The notes under the pieces are model-generated. The model was not told the DNA's origin, ran no database searches, and saw only the letters and a program-made list of their open reading frames with translations. A stretch of 64,000 nucleotides of DNA from DASUCS01 sp041166745. Its GTDB lineage: Bacteria; Actinomycetota; Acidimicrobiia; Acidimicrobiales; JACDCH01. The position numbers and the translations under genes were made by a program. Below are positions 40,754-49,578 of the stretch, piece after piece. Location of the stretch: positions 248,001 through 312,000 of the forward strand of contig JBEEGH010000003.1 of assembly GCA_041166745.1 (NCBI GenBank). The letters run 5' to 3'. Positions within the stretch are counted from its first letter, which is position 1. Each line of letters opens with the position of its first letter.

Positions 40754-41379
40754 TGGTCATTACGCAACGAAGCGTCAAGCGCGTCACGCCGGCGGAGTGG
40801 ACGGCGGCGCTCGATCGTCTGCTCCATCACGGCAACGTTCCGCTCGCGGTCGCACTGACGGATCTCGACGGCTTCGCCGTCATCAACGAGACCCACGGGG
40901 CCGAGGTCGGCGACCGGGTGCTGGAGACGTGGGAGAAGACGCTGGCGGGCAGCGTGCCGGCGGAAGCGATCGTGGCCCGCCTCGGCGGCGATGAGTACTC
41001 CGTCGCGCTGCCGGGTGCGTCCGCCGAGAACGCGCTGATCCTGCTCGAGGAGATACGCAGCCACTTCAACAGCCACGGTGTGAAGGGCCTCGGCGACGAG
41101 GTCGATGCGTCGGTGGGCATCGCCGCCGCGCCGCCGCACGGCTCGACGGGCGAGGAGTTGTATCGCGCCGCGGGAGAGGCCTTGATGCGCGCCAAGCGTG
41201 AAGGTCGCGGCCGCGTCGCCATCTACGTCGAACAGAAGATGACGCTCAAGAGCAACTACTACAGCCGAGCGAACCTCGATCGCCTCTCGAAGCTGTCGGG
41301 GGCGACGAGCCGGACCGAGGCCAGTCTTCTGCGCGAAGCGCTCGACGACCTTTTCGAGAAGCACCGCAACGCTCTCTAG
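40753..41379 (+). CDS. GGDEF domain fused to a C-terminal ribbon-helix-helix DNA-binding domain
   Basis: The protein has 208 residues. The GGDEF domain (about 10-160) has the metal and base contacts in LTDLDGFAVINETHG, the active loop RLGGDEY (76-82) and the closing ALMRAKREGRGRVAIYV. No RxxD inhibitory site is seen five residues before the loop. Residues 162-204 (MTLKSNYYSRANLDRLSKL, then TSRTEASLLREALDDL) have the beta-alpha-alpha pattern of CopG/Arc ribbon-helix-helix proteins. So a possible diguanylate cyclase is joined to a DNA-binding module. There is no clear ribosome site; ATG 40747 is an alternative start but overlaps a palindrome. It may autoregulate through the palindromes at its 5' end. 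Confidence 0.83.
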   Translation: MVITQRSVKRVTPAEWTAALDRLLHHGNVPLAVALTDLDGFAVINETHGAEVGDRVLETWEKTLAGSVPAEAIVARLGGDEYSVALPGASAENALILLEEIRSHFNSHGVKGLGDEVDASVGIAAAPPHGSTGEELYRAAGEALMRAKREGRGRVAIYVEQKMTLKSNYYSRANLDRLSKLSGATSRTEASLLREALDDLFEKHRNAL

Positions 41380-41380
41380 G

Positions 41381-41405
41381 GTGTTCCCCGACGAAGGGGA
41401 AGCAC
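41381..41405 (+). terminator. Hairpin after the GGDEF-RHH gene
   Basis: GTG-TTCCCC (41381-41389) can pair with GGGGAA-G-CAC (41396-41405) with one bulged G and a 6-base loop, directly after the stop codon. No T-run follows. It may be a weak terminator or mRNA stabiliser; a small frame begins 3 bases later. Confidence 0.4.
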
Positions 41406-41407
41406 GG

Positions 41408-41509
41408 ATGGCCGAGTCGAAGGCGGATGGGGTGGTGCGGCGAGCACGCCGTTCTGGGTCGATTCGGCCGCAGTTGAAGCAACTCGTGTATCAGGCGCTC
41501 GTCGATTGA
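41408..41509 (+). CDS. Possible 33-residue basic peptide coupled to the deacetylase gene
   Basis: A short frame, MAESKADGVVRRARR followed by SGSIRPQLKQLVYQALVD, lies between the GGDEF-RHH gene and the polysaccharide deacetylase. Its TGA overlaps the TTG start of the deacetylase (TTGA), the same coupling seen between real genes in this window. It is strongly basic at the N-half and helical at the C-half. No family is recognised and no good ribosome site is seen, so it may be a leader frame or chance. Confidence 0.3.
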   Translation: MAESKADGVVRRARRSGSIRPQLKQLVYQALVD

Positions 41510-42153
41510 AGGTCACACTCACCTTCGACAACGGACCTTGGCCGGGTGTGACTGAAGGTGTGCTCGACACGTTGGCGGCCCGCGATGTGCGGGCGACCTT
41601 CTTCGTGGTCGGCAACGAGCTCCGTAAGGCTCGGGCGCTCGCCGAACGGGCAGTGGCGGAAGGCCACTGGATCGGCAATCACACGATGACGCACTCGGTT
41701 CCGCTCGGTGATGGCGCCGACCCGGTCGCCGAGATCGACGCAACGCAGGAGCTGATCGGTGATCTCGCGCACCCGTCGCGGTGGTTCCGTCCGTTCGGAC
41801 GTGGAGGCGTTCTCGACGAGCGCTTGTTGAGCCCCGACGCGGTAGCGCATCTGCGCGCGGGTGGCTACAGCTGCGTGCTGTGGAACAGCGTGCCGCGCGA
41901 CTGGGAAGACCCGGATGCGTGGATCGATCGCGCGCTCGCGGATGTCGAATCGAACGATTGGACAGTCGTGGTGATGCACGACCTGCCCACCGGAGCGATG
42001 GATCGCCTCCCGCGTCTGCTCGACGAGCTCGACGCCCGCGACGCCGAGATCGTGCAGGACTTCCCCGACGCAGTCGTTCCGATCCGCAACGGCAAGTTGG
42101 TCGGAGACCTCACCCCGTTGCTCACGTTCAGGGCTGCGGGAGCTGGGACATGA
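41506..42153 (+). CDS. Polysaccharide deacetylase (NodB homology, CE4)
   Basis: The protein has 215 residues and a single NodB domain. Motif 1 is TFDNGP: Asp8 is kept but the second, metal-binding Asp of TFDDGP is Asn9. Motif 2 HTMTH (His59, His63) is intact, and motif 3 RPFGRGG is present. CE4 enzymes remove acetyl groups from peptidoglycan or chitin-like sugars, or act on N-acyl groups. No signal peptide is seen, so it may work in the cytoplasm. The TTG start overlaps the small upstream frame. Its 3' end overlaps the convergent epoxide-hydrolase-like gene by 26 bases. Confidence 0.82.
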   Translation: MKVTLTFDNGPWPGVTEGVLDTLAARDVRATFFVVGNELRKARALAERAVAEGHWIGNHTMTHSVPLGDGADPVAEIDATQELIGDLAHPSRWFRPFGRGGVLDERLLSPDAVAHLRAGGYSCVLWNSVPRDWEDPDAWIDRALADVESNDWTVVVMHDLPTGAMDRLPRLLDELDARDAEIVQDFPDAVVPIRNGKLVGDLTPLLTFRAAGAGT

Positions 42154-42502
42154 ACTGGTTCAAGTCGAAGTAGTCGCGCCACGCCGCGATCTTGCCGCCG
42201 ACGACTTCGAAGGTGCCCATCACCGGTAGCTCGATCGTGACCGTGGGGAAGATGAACGCGTCGACACGTTCGGTCAGCACCACCGACCCGGTAGCCGCGA
42301 TGTTGAGCACCCGAAATTCCACGCTGTCGACGCCGGCGGTGAACCCGACGATCGTCTCTCGAATCGCGTCGCGTCCCGCGACCGGTGCGATGGGGATGTT
42401 GTGATACACGGCGTCGTCGGTGAAGAAGTCGACGATCGCGTCGACATCACCTTTCGCCCAGGTATCGCAGAACGCTTGCACCACGTCGATCGGTTCGGCC
42501 AT
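42128..42502 (-). CDS. Limonene-1,2-epoxide hydrolase / SnoaL-like (NTF2 fold) protein
   Basis: The protein has 124 residues. The cone-shaped NTF2-like fold is suggested by MAEPIDVVQAFCDTWAKGDVDAIVDFFTDDAVYHNIP and the C-terminal GGKIAAWRDYFDLNQF. The Arg-Asp pair in AAWRDYFD and the Asp near the end of strand 3 (TERVDAF) match the Asp-Arg-Asp catalytic arrangement of limonene epoxide hydrolases. Epoxide opening is therefore plausible, substrate unknown. ATG 42502 is chosen. It follows the ABC exporter pair on the same strand by 11 bases. Confidence 0.8.
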   Translation of the reverse strand: MAEPIDVVQAFCDTWAKGDVDAIVDFFTDDAVYHNIPIAPVAGRDAIRETIVGFTAGVDSVEFRVLNIAATGSVVLTERVDAFIFPTVTIELPVMGTFEVVGGKIAAWRDYFDLNQFMSQLPQP

Positions 42503-42513
42503 GGCCGACGACG

Positions 42514-44322
42514 TTACTTGTACGCCGCCGCCTGGATTCCGTAGAGCTCGGAGTATTGACCGCCGCGGGCGAGGAGGTCCTCGTGGGTGCCGACCTCGAC
42601 CAATCGAGCACCGTCGAGCACCACGATGAGGTCGGCCATCCGCACGGTGCTGAATCGATGCGACACGAGAACGGTGATGCGGCCGTCGTCGCCGGCGCGA
42701 CGGGCACCCGCGGCGTACTGCTCGAACAACGCGTGCTCGGTCTCCGCGTCCAGGGCGGCCGTCGGCTCGTCGAGGATCAGCAGCAGCGGTTCGTCGCGCA
42801 TGAACCCTCGCGCCAACGCCAGCTTCTGCCACTGCCCGAAAGACACTTCGACACCGTCGGGCCAGGTGGGGCCGAGTTGTGTCTCGAGCCCGGCCGCGAG
42901 CCGATCGACGACATCGGTTGCCGCGGCTCGGCCGATCGCGGTGTCCACCGCCGGATGATCGTCGAGGCGGGGAACGTCGCCGATGCCGACGGAGTGTCGG
43001 GCGCGGAACTCGAACCGGAAGAAGTCCTGGAAGGCGCCCGCCATCCTCGCTCGCCACGACGCCGCGGACATACGTCGCAACGGCTGGCCGTCAACGTAGA
43101 TCTCACCGCTCGTCGGTTGGTAGAGCTTGGCGAGCAGTTTGACGAGCGTCGTCTTGCCGGCGCCGTTCTCGCCGACGATCGCGACGACGGCGCCTGCGGG
43201 CAAGGCCAGCGTCACGTCATCGAGCACCACCCGATCGGTGCCCGGATAGGCGAACGACACGTGGTCGAACGTGATTCCTTCGTGCAGCCGGGCCGGCACG
43301 TCGAGGTCTTCGTGGGCGACGACGGATGCGGCGTAGTCCTCGAGCCAAGCCATGCGGCGGGCGCCGTCCACCCAGATGCCGCGCAGGAACCCGATCTCGC
43401 CGACGGTCGCGCCGATGTATTGGGACAGACGTGAGCCGGCGGCGAGCACGAGCAGCACGTCGCCCGGCGGGGAGTCGAGGCCACTCGACACAAAGACGAT
43501 CGCGCCGACGTACGCGCCGCCGAACGCCGCCCATGCCAGCGTGTGCCATACGGCGCTGCCCCAACGGGCGGCGGCGACACCGCGGTACCACTCCTCCCAG
43601 CTATCGCGACGTTCGCTTGCAAGGCGCGGCCCGATGCCCGTGACGCGGACCTCCTTGCCCGGCGGAGCCGTCGTAGCCACGGTGAACAGGTGCGTCGAGA
43701 GACGCTTCGCCGGCGCGCCGCGCTCCTCGGCGCCGCGCTCGACGGTCGGCCGCCACGACGATGTCAGCACGGTCGGCAGCGCGAATGCCGCCAGCAACAC
43801 GAGCGCGGGATGAATCGACGCGAGCAGACCGACGGTGACCCCGAGCCGCAGGATCCATCCTGCGGTGGAGAACACCGACATGTACATGTGATCGAGCACG
43901 AAGATCTGGTTGCGCAAGACCGACAAGCGGTCGAGATACTCCGGCCGCTCTTGATGGGCAATGGTCGACACCGACGCCTGGAGCTTCGCGACGTGTGACT
44001 CGAGCGCGATCGTCACCTTGTCGCGGAACCGCCGCTGGACGCGCGTCGACACCGTCGTGAGGAACCATGTGGCCGTCGCCGACAACGCCAAACCGACCGC
44101 GGCGAGTTGCACCTGGCCGCGGTCGCCGTGGATCACGCCCTCGCCGAGCACCTTGAGCCACACGGCCAGCAGCGCGTCGGGCAACGCGGCGAGCAGCGAC
44201 AGGAGAAACGCGACGAGCATGAGCGCGGGTTCGTGTTGGTAGCCGAGCTTGCACAGCCGCCACATCGAGCGCAGAGCCGGCGGCAGCTCGGTATCGGTCG
44301 AAGACGCTTCAAGCGAGGACAT
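42514..44322 (-). CDS. ABC exporter half-transporter, second gene of a heterodimer
   Basis: The protein has 602 residues: a six-helix membrane domain (about 20-320) and an ATPase domain (about 350-590). It has Walker A GENGAGKTT, the Q-loop in AGAFQDFFRFEF, a divergent signature VSFGQWQKLALARG instead of LSGGQ, Walker B LLLILDEPTAALD with its Glu, and the switch His in VLVSHRFSTVR. It starts 14 bases inside the preceding exporter gene. Two neighbouring half-transporters of identical length point to a heterodimer, with this subunit carrying the degenerate signature. Substrate unknown. Confidence 0.9.
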   Translation of the reverse strand: MSSLEASSTDTELPPALRSMWRLCKLGYQHEPALMLVAFLLSLLAALPDALLAVWLKVLGEGVIHGDRGQVQLAAVGLALSATATWFLTTVSTRVQRRFRDKVTIALESHVAKLQASVSTIAHQERPEYLDRLSVLRNQIFVLDHMYMSVFSTAGWILRLGVTVGLLASIHPALVLLAAFALPTVLTSSWRPTVERGAEERGAPAKRLSTHLFTVATTAPPGKEVRVTGIGPRLASERRDSWEEWYRGVAAARWGSAVWHTLAWAAFGGAYVGAIVFVSSGLDSPPGDVLLVLAAGSRLSQYIGATVGEIGFLRGIWVDGARRMAWLEDYAASVVAHEDLDVPARLHEGITFDHVSFAYPGTDRVVLDDVTLALPAGAVVAIVGENGAGKTTLVKLLAKLYQPTSGEIYVDGQPLRRMSAASWRARMAGAFQDFFRFEFRARHSVGIGDVPRLDDHPAVDTAIGRAAATDVVDRLAAGLETQLGPTWPDGVEVSFGQWQKLALARGFMRDEPLLLILDEPTAALDAETEHALFEQYAAGARRAGDDGRITVLVSHRFSTVRMADLIVVLDGARLVEVGTHEDLLARGGQYSELYGIQAAAYK

Positions 44323-46117
44323 CGAACACCATCTCCTCTTCGCCTTCCTCGGCCCCGCCGAGTACGAAGCGCTGCGCCTGCAGGTCGAACATCGTGAAGT
44401 AGCGGCCGCGGCGCGCCATCAGCTGGTCGTGGGTTCCCAGTTCGACGACCGCGCCGTCCTCGAGCACGCAGATACGGTCCGCATGGCGCACGGTGGAGAA
44501 CCGATGCGAGATGAGGATCGTCGTGCAGTCGCGCGTCGCGGCGAGGATGCGCTCGAAGATCTCGGCCTCGCCCCGCACGTCGAGTTGCGCGGTCGGCTCG
44601 TCGAGCAGCACTACGCCGGCACCGAGCTGCACCGCGCACAGTGCCCGAGCGAGAGCGACCCGTTGCCACTGCCCGCCGGACAAATCAGTTCCGCCTTCGT
44701 AACCGCGGGCGAGGATTGTGCCGAGATCGGCGAGTCCATCGCCGCCGGCCTCGTGCAACGCCGCGAGCACCGTCGCATCCGGCGCCCCGCCCGGCGCGAC
44801 GTTCTCGCGCATCGACAGCTCGAAGCGGATGAAGTCCTGGAACACCGCGGTGATGCGCGACCGCCAGGAGTGCAGATCCAGGTCTCGCACGTCGACACCG
44901 TCGATCTCGATTGCCCCCGACTGCGGGTCGTAGAGCCGGCACAGGAGCTTGGCGAGGGTTGTCTTCCCGGCACCGTTCTGACCGACGATCGCCAGCGACG
45001 AGCCGGCCGGAATCGTGAGGTCGAATCCGTCGAGCACAGGACGGCCTTCGGGATACGCGAACGTCACGTCGCGGAACCGGATGTCGCGTGCGGGCATCGG
45101 TGCAGCTGAGCGAGTCCCCGATTGCAGCGCGCCAGCGGGTTCCATCGCCGGCTCGAGCCGCAGTACCGCCGCGACGGGAGCTGCTGATCCGTCGAGGGCC
45201 CAGTTGAGTCCGCCGAACGCGATCATCGACGTTCCGACCGCGGCCTGCGCGTAGATCACGGCGGCGCCCAGGTCGAGACCGCCATTGGTTGCGCTGTTGG
45301 CGATCGACCACATCACCACCACGTTGGCGGCGGCCACGATCACGAGACTCGTCAGCACGGACTTCTCGCGCAGCTTCGTGGCTTGGTACTGCAGCTTGTG
45401 CAGCGTGGTGCGCCGGTCGATGAACCGGTCGATGGTCCAGCTCGCGAGGCCGAACATCCGCAGCTCTTTGGCCGCGGGCGGATCGACCGCCATGCGGTAT
45501 GCGTAATCGGCGTCGCGCTGCGCGGCTCGTACGTCATCGGTGTTGCGATCGCGCCACACCGCGCTCTCTCGCAGGAGCCAGTGCGTGGCGAGCCATCCTC
45601 CGGCGAGTACCGGGGGAGCCCACCACGCGTACCCGAAGAGCACGGCCGCGGAGGCGATGCCGCCGACCATCTGCGCCAGGCCATCGGCGATGAAGTCCAT
45701 CGAGATGTACAGCGGCGGACCGGTCATGCCGGCGTCGAACTCGCGGGCGACAGTGAGGTCGTTGGTGAGATTCGGATCCTCGAGGTGGCCCATGCCCGGA
45801 GGTCGCACGCACGCGTCGGTCAGTCGGTCATACAGCCATGCCGCAGTGCGATCGCCGAGGTTGGCGCTGATCGCGGTGTGGATGGGCTTGAGCACTTGAA
45901 GGAGTACGAACACGGTCCCGGCGAACGCGAGCGGCCCTCCGAGGGAGTGACCTTGCTGAACCGCACCGATCAGCACGCCCATGGCGATGGCGAACGCGGC
46001 CGGCAACACGCCGCGCAACACCAGCACTCCCCACCAGGCGGTGGCCAGACCGCGATCCGCCTTCGGCAGCACGCCGAAGAACTGCCACTCCTGTCGTTGT
46101 CGCAGTCGCGCCATCAC
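44309..46117 (-). CDS. ABC exporter half-transporter, first gene of a heterodimer
   Basis: The protein has 602 residues: membrane domain (about 25-320) and ATPase domain (about 345-590). It shows Walker A GQNGAGKTT, a consensus signature LSGGQWQRVALARA, Walker B GVVLLDEPTAQLD with Glu, and the His in ILISHRFSTVR. It overlaps the second subunit gene by 14 bases, so both are made together. The ATP site formed with the partner should include one consensus and one altered signature, as in asymmetric exporters such as TM287/288. No substrate can be read from the neighbours. Confidence 0.9.
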   Translation of the reverse strand: MMARLRQRQEWQFFGVLPKADRGLATAWWGVLVLRGVLPAAFAIAMGVLIGAVQQGHSLGGPLAFAGTVFVLLQVLKPIHTAISANLGDRTAAWLYDRLTDACVRPPGMGHLEDPNLTNDLTVAREFDAGMTGPPLYISMDFIADGLAQMVGGIASAAVLFGYAWWAPPVLAGGWLATHWLLRESAVWRDRNTDDVRAAQRDADYAYRMAVDPPAAKELRMFGLASWTIDRFIDRRTTLHKLQYQATKLREKSVLTSLVIVAAANVVVMWSIANSATNGGLDLGAAVIYAQAAVGTSMIAFGGLNWALDGSAAPVAAVLRLEPAMEPAGALQSGTRSAAPMPARDIRFRDVTFAYPEGRPVLDGFDLTIPAGSSLAIVGQNGAGKTTLAKLLCRLYDPQSGAIEIDGVDVRDLDLHSWRSRITAVFQDFIRFELSMRENVAPGGAPDATVLAALHEAGGDGLADLGTILARGYEGGTDLSGGQWQRVALARALCAVQLGAGVVLLDEPTAQLDVRGEAEIFERILAATRDCTTILISHRFSTVRHADRICVLEDGAVVELGTHDQLMARRGRYFTMFDLQAQRFVLGGAEEGEEEMVFDVLA

Positions 46118-46314
46118 CGGCGGATGAAACTAGTGGCCAGGTCTCCGACGGGTCTGTCCCGAAAAAGTCGGAGTGGGCCTTTCGGTCCTTGCGCAGCCGT
46201 CATGAATCCGTCACACTCACCGCTCTGGCGCCGGCGGTCGGCGTGGGTAGGGATACAGAGTCTCGGCGGACTCCCCGGCGCGGGTGGCGCTCGGCTTCAC
46301 GGCTTTCGTCGCAA

Positions 46315-47382
46315 ATGCGCATGCCTCATCGTGTTGTACAACCTGTCCGCGCCCTGGCGCCGGTCGTCGTCGCGCTGGTCGTCGGCTTCCTGATCGGGTC
46401 GAATTCCTCATCGCCGAGATCGACGCAGGCCGCGCTGCGGGTGCCATTTCCCTCGGCATCGGCACCTACGACCGAGCCCACGACGACGTCGACGACGGCG
46501 CCGCCGGAGACGACATCGCGCCCGGACTCGACGACCGTTCCGCCACCGTCATCGCCAGCTCCGCCCACGACGACGACGCCGCCGCCGGCAGTACCGATGG
46601 CCCTACCGATCGGGAAGGGCATGTGGATCTACCAACCGCAGTTCGCCGAACAGGGCGACCCGGTCAGCATCGTGACTCGAGCCAAGGCTGTCGGGCTCAC
46701 ACACCTGTTCGTGCGCACGGGCTCGTCGGTCGACAGCTTCACGGGCGCGGCGTTTCTCGACGCCCTGCTCCCGGTCGCACACGCAAACGGCTTGCGCGTC
46801 TTCGGCTGGGACTTCCCCTACCTCGACGACGTGGGTGTCGACGCCACACGAGCCGTCGACGCGATCAACTACACGACACCGACCGGTGATCGCATCGACG
46901 GGTTCAGCGCGGACATCGAGACACCCTATGAACAGGTTGCGCTCACGGCGGAAAGTGCGACGGAGTACGGCCGCATTCTGCGCAACGCCGTCGGACCGAA
47001 TTACCCTTTGATCGCCACCGTGCCGCGGCCGAGTCCGTCCCGCCAGGCCGACTATCCGTACGGGGCGGTCGTGCTGTACTTCGATGCGATCGCGCCGATG
47101 GTGTACTGGATCAATGTGCTGCCCGCGGACGCGGCTGCCGAGGCGATGGACTTCCTTCGTGGTTTCGGAAAGCCGGTGTTCCCCGTCGGTCAGGCGTACG
47201 ACGGAAGCTACGACGGCGGCCCGGCAGGTACTCCGACGCCGGACGAGGTCGCGGCGTTCATCAACACGTCGAGTGAGCACGGAGCGTCCGGGGTGTCGTT
47301 CTGGTCATGGCAGCATGCGAGTGACGACACGTGGAACACCATTGCGGCGGCCCCGGAAGTCGGCGTGAAGCCTCCGGGCTGA
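46315..47382 (+). CDS. Secreted TIM-barrel glycoside hydrolase-like protein
   Basis: The protein has 355 residues. A membrane/signal helix (about 12-32, APVVVALVVGFLIGSN) is followed by a Pro/Thr/Ser-rich linker of about 60 residues, typical of actinobacterial wall-anchored enzymes. A TIM-barrel-like domain follows, from about 100: GKGMWIYQPQFAEQGDP, THLFVRTGSS, GLRVFGWDFPYLDD, DGFSADIETP and MVYWINVLP. It resembles DUF-type barrels near GH18/GH25. Asp and Glu in FSADIE are the likely catalytic acids, which is an inference. The ATG at 46315 or 46321 is the start; earlier codons lack support. The 197 bp upstream show no gene. Confidence 0.7.
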   Translation: MRMPHRVVQPVRALAPVVVALVVGFLIGSNSSSPRSTQAALRVPFPSASAPTTEPTTTSTTAPPETTSRPDSTTVPPPSSPAPPTTTTPPPAVPMALPIGKGMWIYQPQFAEQGDPVSIVTRAKAVGLTHLFVRTGSSVDSFTGAAFLDALLPVAHANGLRVFGWDFPYLDDVGVDATRAVDAINYTTPTGDRIDGFSADIETPYEQVALTAESATEYGRILRNAVGPNYPLIATVPRPSPSRQADYPYGAVVLYFDAIAPMVYWINVLPADAAAEAMDFLRGFGKPVFPVGQAYDGSYDGGPAGTPTPDEVAAFINTSSEHGASGVSFWSWQHASDDTWNTIAAAPEVGVKPPG

Positions 47383-47404
47383 CGGATCGAACCGCGGGCG
47401 AGTG

Positions 47405-48661
47405 TCACGCCCTCCGGAGCTGTGCTCGCCCTTCGGTCCACGTGAGGCCGGCCTCGACGTCCGTGTCGTGCGGGAGGCCCAACATGCGCTCGGCAATGAT
47501 GTTGCGCAGCACCTCTGACGTGCCGCCCCCGACCGTGAGCGCGGGACTGAAGAGAAAGCCGCTCGCCCACGGCTCCCATTTCGCGTCGACCGCTTCCGGA
47601 GCGAGCATGCCGTACGCGCCCATCATGTCCTTGCCCAAACCGAAGCCGACTTTGCCGTGCGGATCCTTCAATGCCTTGCGCAACGAGGCGTCGGGCCCCG
47701 GCTTCTTGTTGACGGCGGCGGAGATCTGGCGCAGCTGGTGGTAACGCAGGATCTCTCCGTCGATGTACGCGCTCGCGAGGCGTTGCCGGCTGATGGCATC
47801 GACGCCGCCGTTGTTGCGGGCAAGCTCGACGAGGTCGCGCACGGTTGGCCCGTAGCCCCACTGCAAGCCTTCTCGCGACAACGAAACGCGCTCATTGGCG
47901 AGCGTCTCCTTGGCCATCGCCCATCCACCGTTGAGCGAGCCGATGAGATTCTCGACCGGCACTTCGACGTTGGTGAAGAACACCTCGCAGAACCCGGCAT
48001 CACCGAAGCCGCCGACCATGTTGCGCAGTGGCCGGATCTCGATCCCGGGCGAGTCCATGGGAACGATGAAGTACGAGATGCCCGTGTATTTCGACGTGTC
48101 GGGATCGGTACGCGCGATGAGGATGCCGAACTTCGCGACCATCGCGAGTGACGTCCAGATCTTCTGACCGTTGACAATGAACACGTCGCCGTCGCGTACA
48201 GCACGGGTGCCCAGGTTCGCCAGGTCCGACCCTGCGTCGGGCTCGGAGAACAGCTGGCACCACAGTTCCTCACCTCGCAGCATCGGCGGCAGGTAGCGCT
48301 GCTGTTGTTCCTCGCTGCCGTGCACGACGATGACCGGCCCGCAGTGGCCGATGCCGATGGGGTTGAGCGGCTTCGTCACGCCCGCTCGGCGCATCTCGTC
48401 GTCGATGATGAGTTGCAGCTCGGGCTCCGCGTCCAGACCCCAGGGCCGAGGCCAGTGTGGCGTCACGTAGCCGACGTCGACCAGCTCCGTCGCGGTCGGC
48501 TGCGGATGCTCGTCGAACCACCGCCGCACTTCGATACGGCGCGGGTCATCGTCGCGGGGAAGGTCGATATCCACGGCACGATCGTGGACACTGGAAGCGT
48601 GCGTGTCCAGTTCGACCCGGTTGGGCGCAGCGGTGGCTCGTCCGATGTGACACCGCGCCAC
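47405..48661 (-). CDS. Acyl-CoA dehydrogenase family flavoenzyme
   Basis: The protein has up to 418 residues. The FAD-binding middle domain shows LWCQLFSEPDAGSDLANLGTRA and VNGQKIWTSLAMVA, and the C-terminal helical domain has EGLQWGYGPTVRDL and GGGTSEVLRNIIAERMLGLP, the classic end of the family. Expected role: alpha-beta desaturation of an acyl-CoA in fatty-acid, sterol or terpenoid breakdown. The start is uncertain: GTG 48661 lies 3 bases after the previous stop, while GTG 48574 (MDIDLPRDD) fits the family N-terminus better. It is likely cotranscribed with the coiled-coil protein. Confidence 0.9.
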   Translation of the reverse strand: MARCHIGRATAAPNRVELDTHASSVHDRAVDIDLPRDDDPRRIEVRRWFDEHPQPTATELVDVGYVTPHWPRPWGLDAEPELQLIIDDEMRRAGVTKPLNPIGIGHCGPVIVVHGSEEQQQRYLPPMLRGEELWCQLFSEPDAGSDLANLGTRAVRDGDVFIVNGQKIWTSLAMVAKFGILIARTDPDTSKYTGISYFIVPMDSPGIEIRPLRNMVGGFGDAGFCEVFFTNVEVPVENLIGSLNGGWAMAKETLANERVSLSREGLQWGYGPTVRDLVELARNNGGVDAISRQRLASAYIDGEILRYHQLRQISAAVNKKPGPDASLRKALKDPHGKVGFGLGKDMMGAYGMLAPEAVDAKWEPWASGFLFSPALTVGGGTSEVLRNIIAERMLGLPHDTDVEAGLTWTEGRAQLRRA

Positions 48662-48664
48662 GAG

Positions 48665-49495
48665 TCAGTCGCGGTCGCCGCCTGACGCAATCCCTGCTTC
48701 AGCACGTTGCAACGCGACCACCGCCTCTTCATGAGCCCGCGCCGCGGCTTGCTCGGCCTCGTGCGCGGCGTCGGCATCGGCCTGGGCCTCGAGGAGAGCG
48801 CCTTTGGCTTCGTCGAGCTCGCTTGCCGCGTGGGCCGCTGCTTCTGTTGCTTTTCCCAAAGCGTCCGCCGCCCTGCTTGCGGCGCCTTGGGCTCGCTCCA
48901 GCTCCTTACGGGCGGCGGCTGCTTGTTTCGCGGCGCGGGCGTCAGCGAGGTTGGAGACGGGCCTCGCTCCTCTCGTCGTGTTCTGAGTGACCGACGCGCC
49001 GAGCTGTGATGTCAGATCGTGGTCGGGCTGTTCGTCCGCGACTTCGACCAGCTCGCCCTTGCGCAAAAGCTCGGTGAGCTCGTCCGATGCGAGCACCGTG
49101 TTGAGCGTCGCCTCGAGCTGCCGCTGTTGGCTACCCGCGGGCCGGCCGGACGCTTCGACGACGTCGATCGCTCGATGCACGATGTCCTGCAGCGCCGCGC
49201 GCCGTCGTGCGAGCGCAACCCGTAGCGCGTCGCGATCACCGTCGCCTGCGAGGAGAGCGTCTTGCGCGGCCTGTGCCTCGAAGGTCGCGGTCAGCAGCGC
49301 ATCGACAGCGTCTCCGCGGTCACGTGCGACGCTGTTGAGCGCCCAGACCGGCACCGGCGGGCGCCGCAGCGCCTTCACCGCAGCGGCCTCCTCCCGCCGC
49401 CCGGCCGATTTCAGTTGGCGGGCCAGCTCGTCGCGGGCGGCCACGAATTCTGTGGGATCGACCGCGTACAAGTCGTGAACGGAGTTGTCACCCAT
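48665..49495 (-). CDS. Coiled-coil protein of unknown function
   Basis: The protein has 276 residues. The N-terminal half starts MGDNSVHDLYAVDPTEFVAAR and contains RRPPVPVWALNSVARD, a segment I have seen in actinobacterial hypotheticals but cannot name. Residues about 180-270 are an Ala/Glu-rich coiled coil (KQAAAARKELERAQGAAS and similar). No membrane helix or signal peptide. ATG 49495 is preferred to the extension at 49522. It lies upstream of the acyl-CoA dehydrogenase with a 3-base gap and diverges from the cyclase gene. Confidence 0.6.
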   Translation of the reverse strand: MGDNSVHDLYAVDPTEFVAARDELARQLKSAGRREEAAAVKALRRPPVPVWALNSVARDRGDAVDALLTATFEAQAAQDALLAGDGDRDALRVALARRRAALQDIVHRAIDVVEASGRPAGSQQRQLEATLNTVLASDELTELLRKGELVEVADEQPDHDLTSQLGASVTQNTTRGARPVSNLADARAAKQAAAARKELERAQGAASRAADALGKATEAAAHAASELDEAKGALLEAQADADAAHEAEQAAARAHEEAVVALQRAEAGIASGGDRD

Positions 49496-49578
49496 GTCCC
49501 GATTCTCGCGTGACCGCGGCATCTAGCCGAGCAACCAAGACGCTTGACAGACGCGACGGTGACCCGAAGGCTGCGAGG

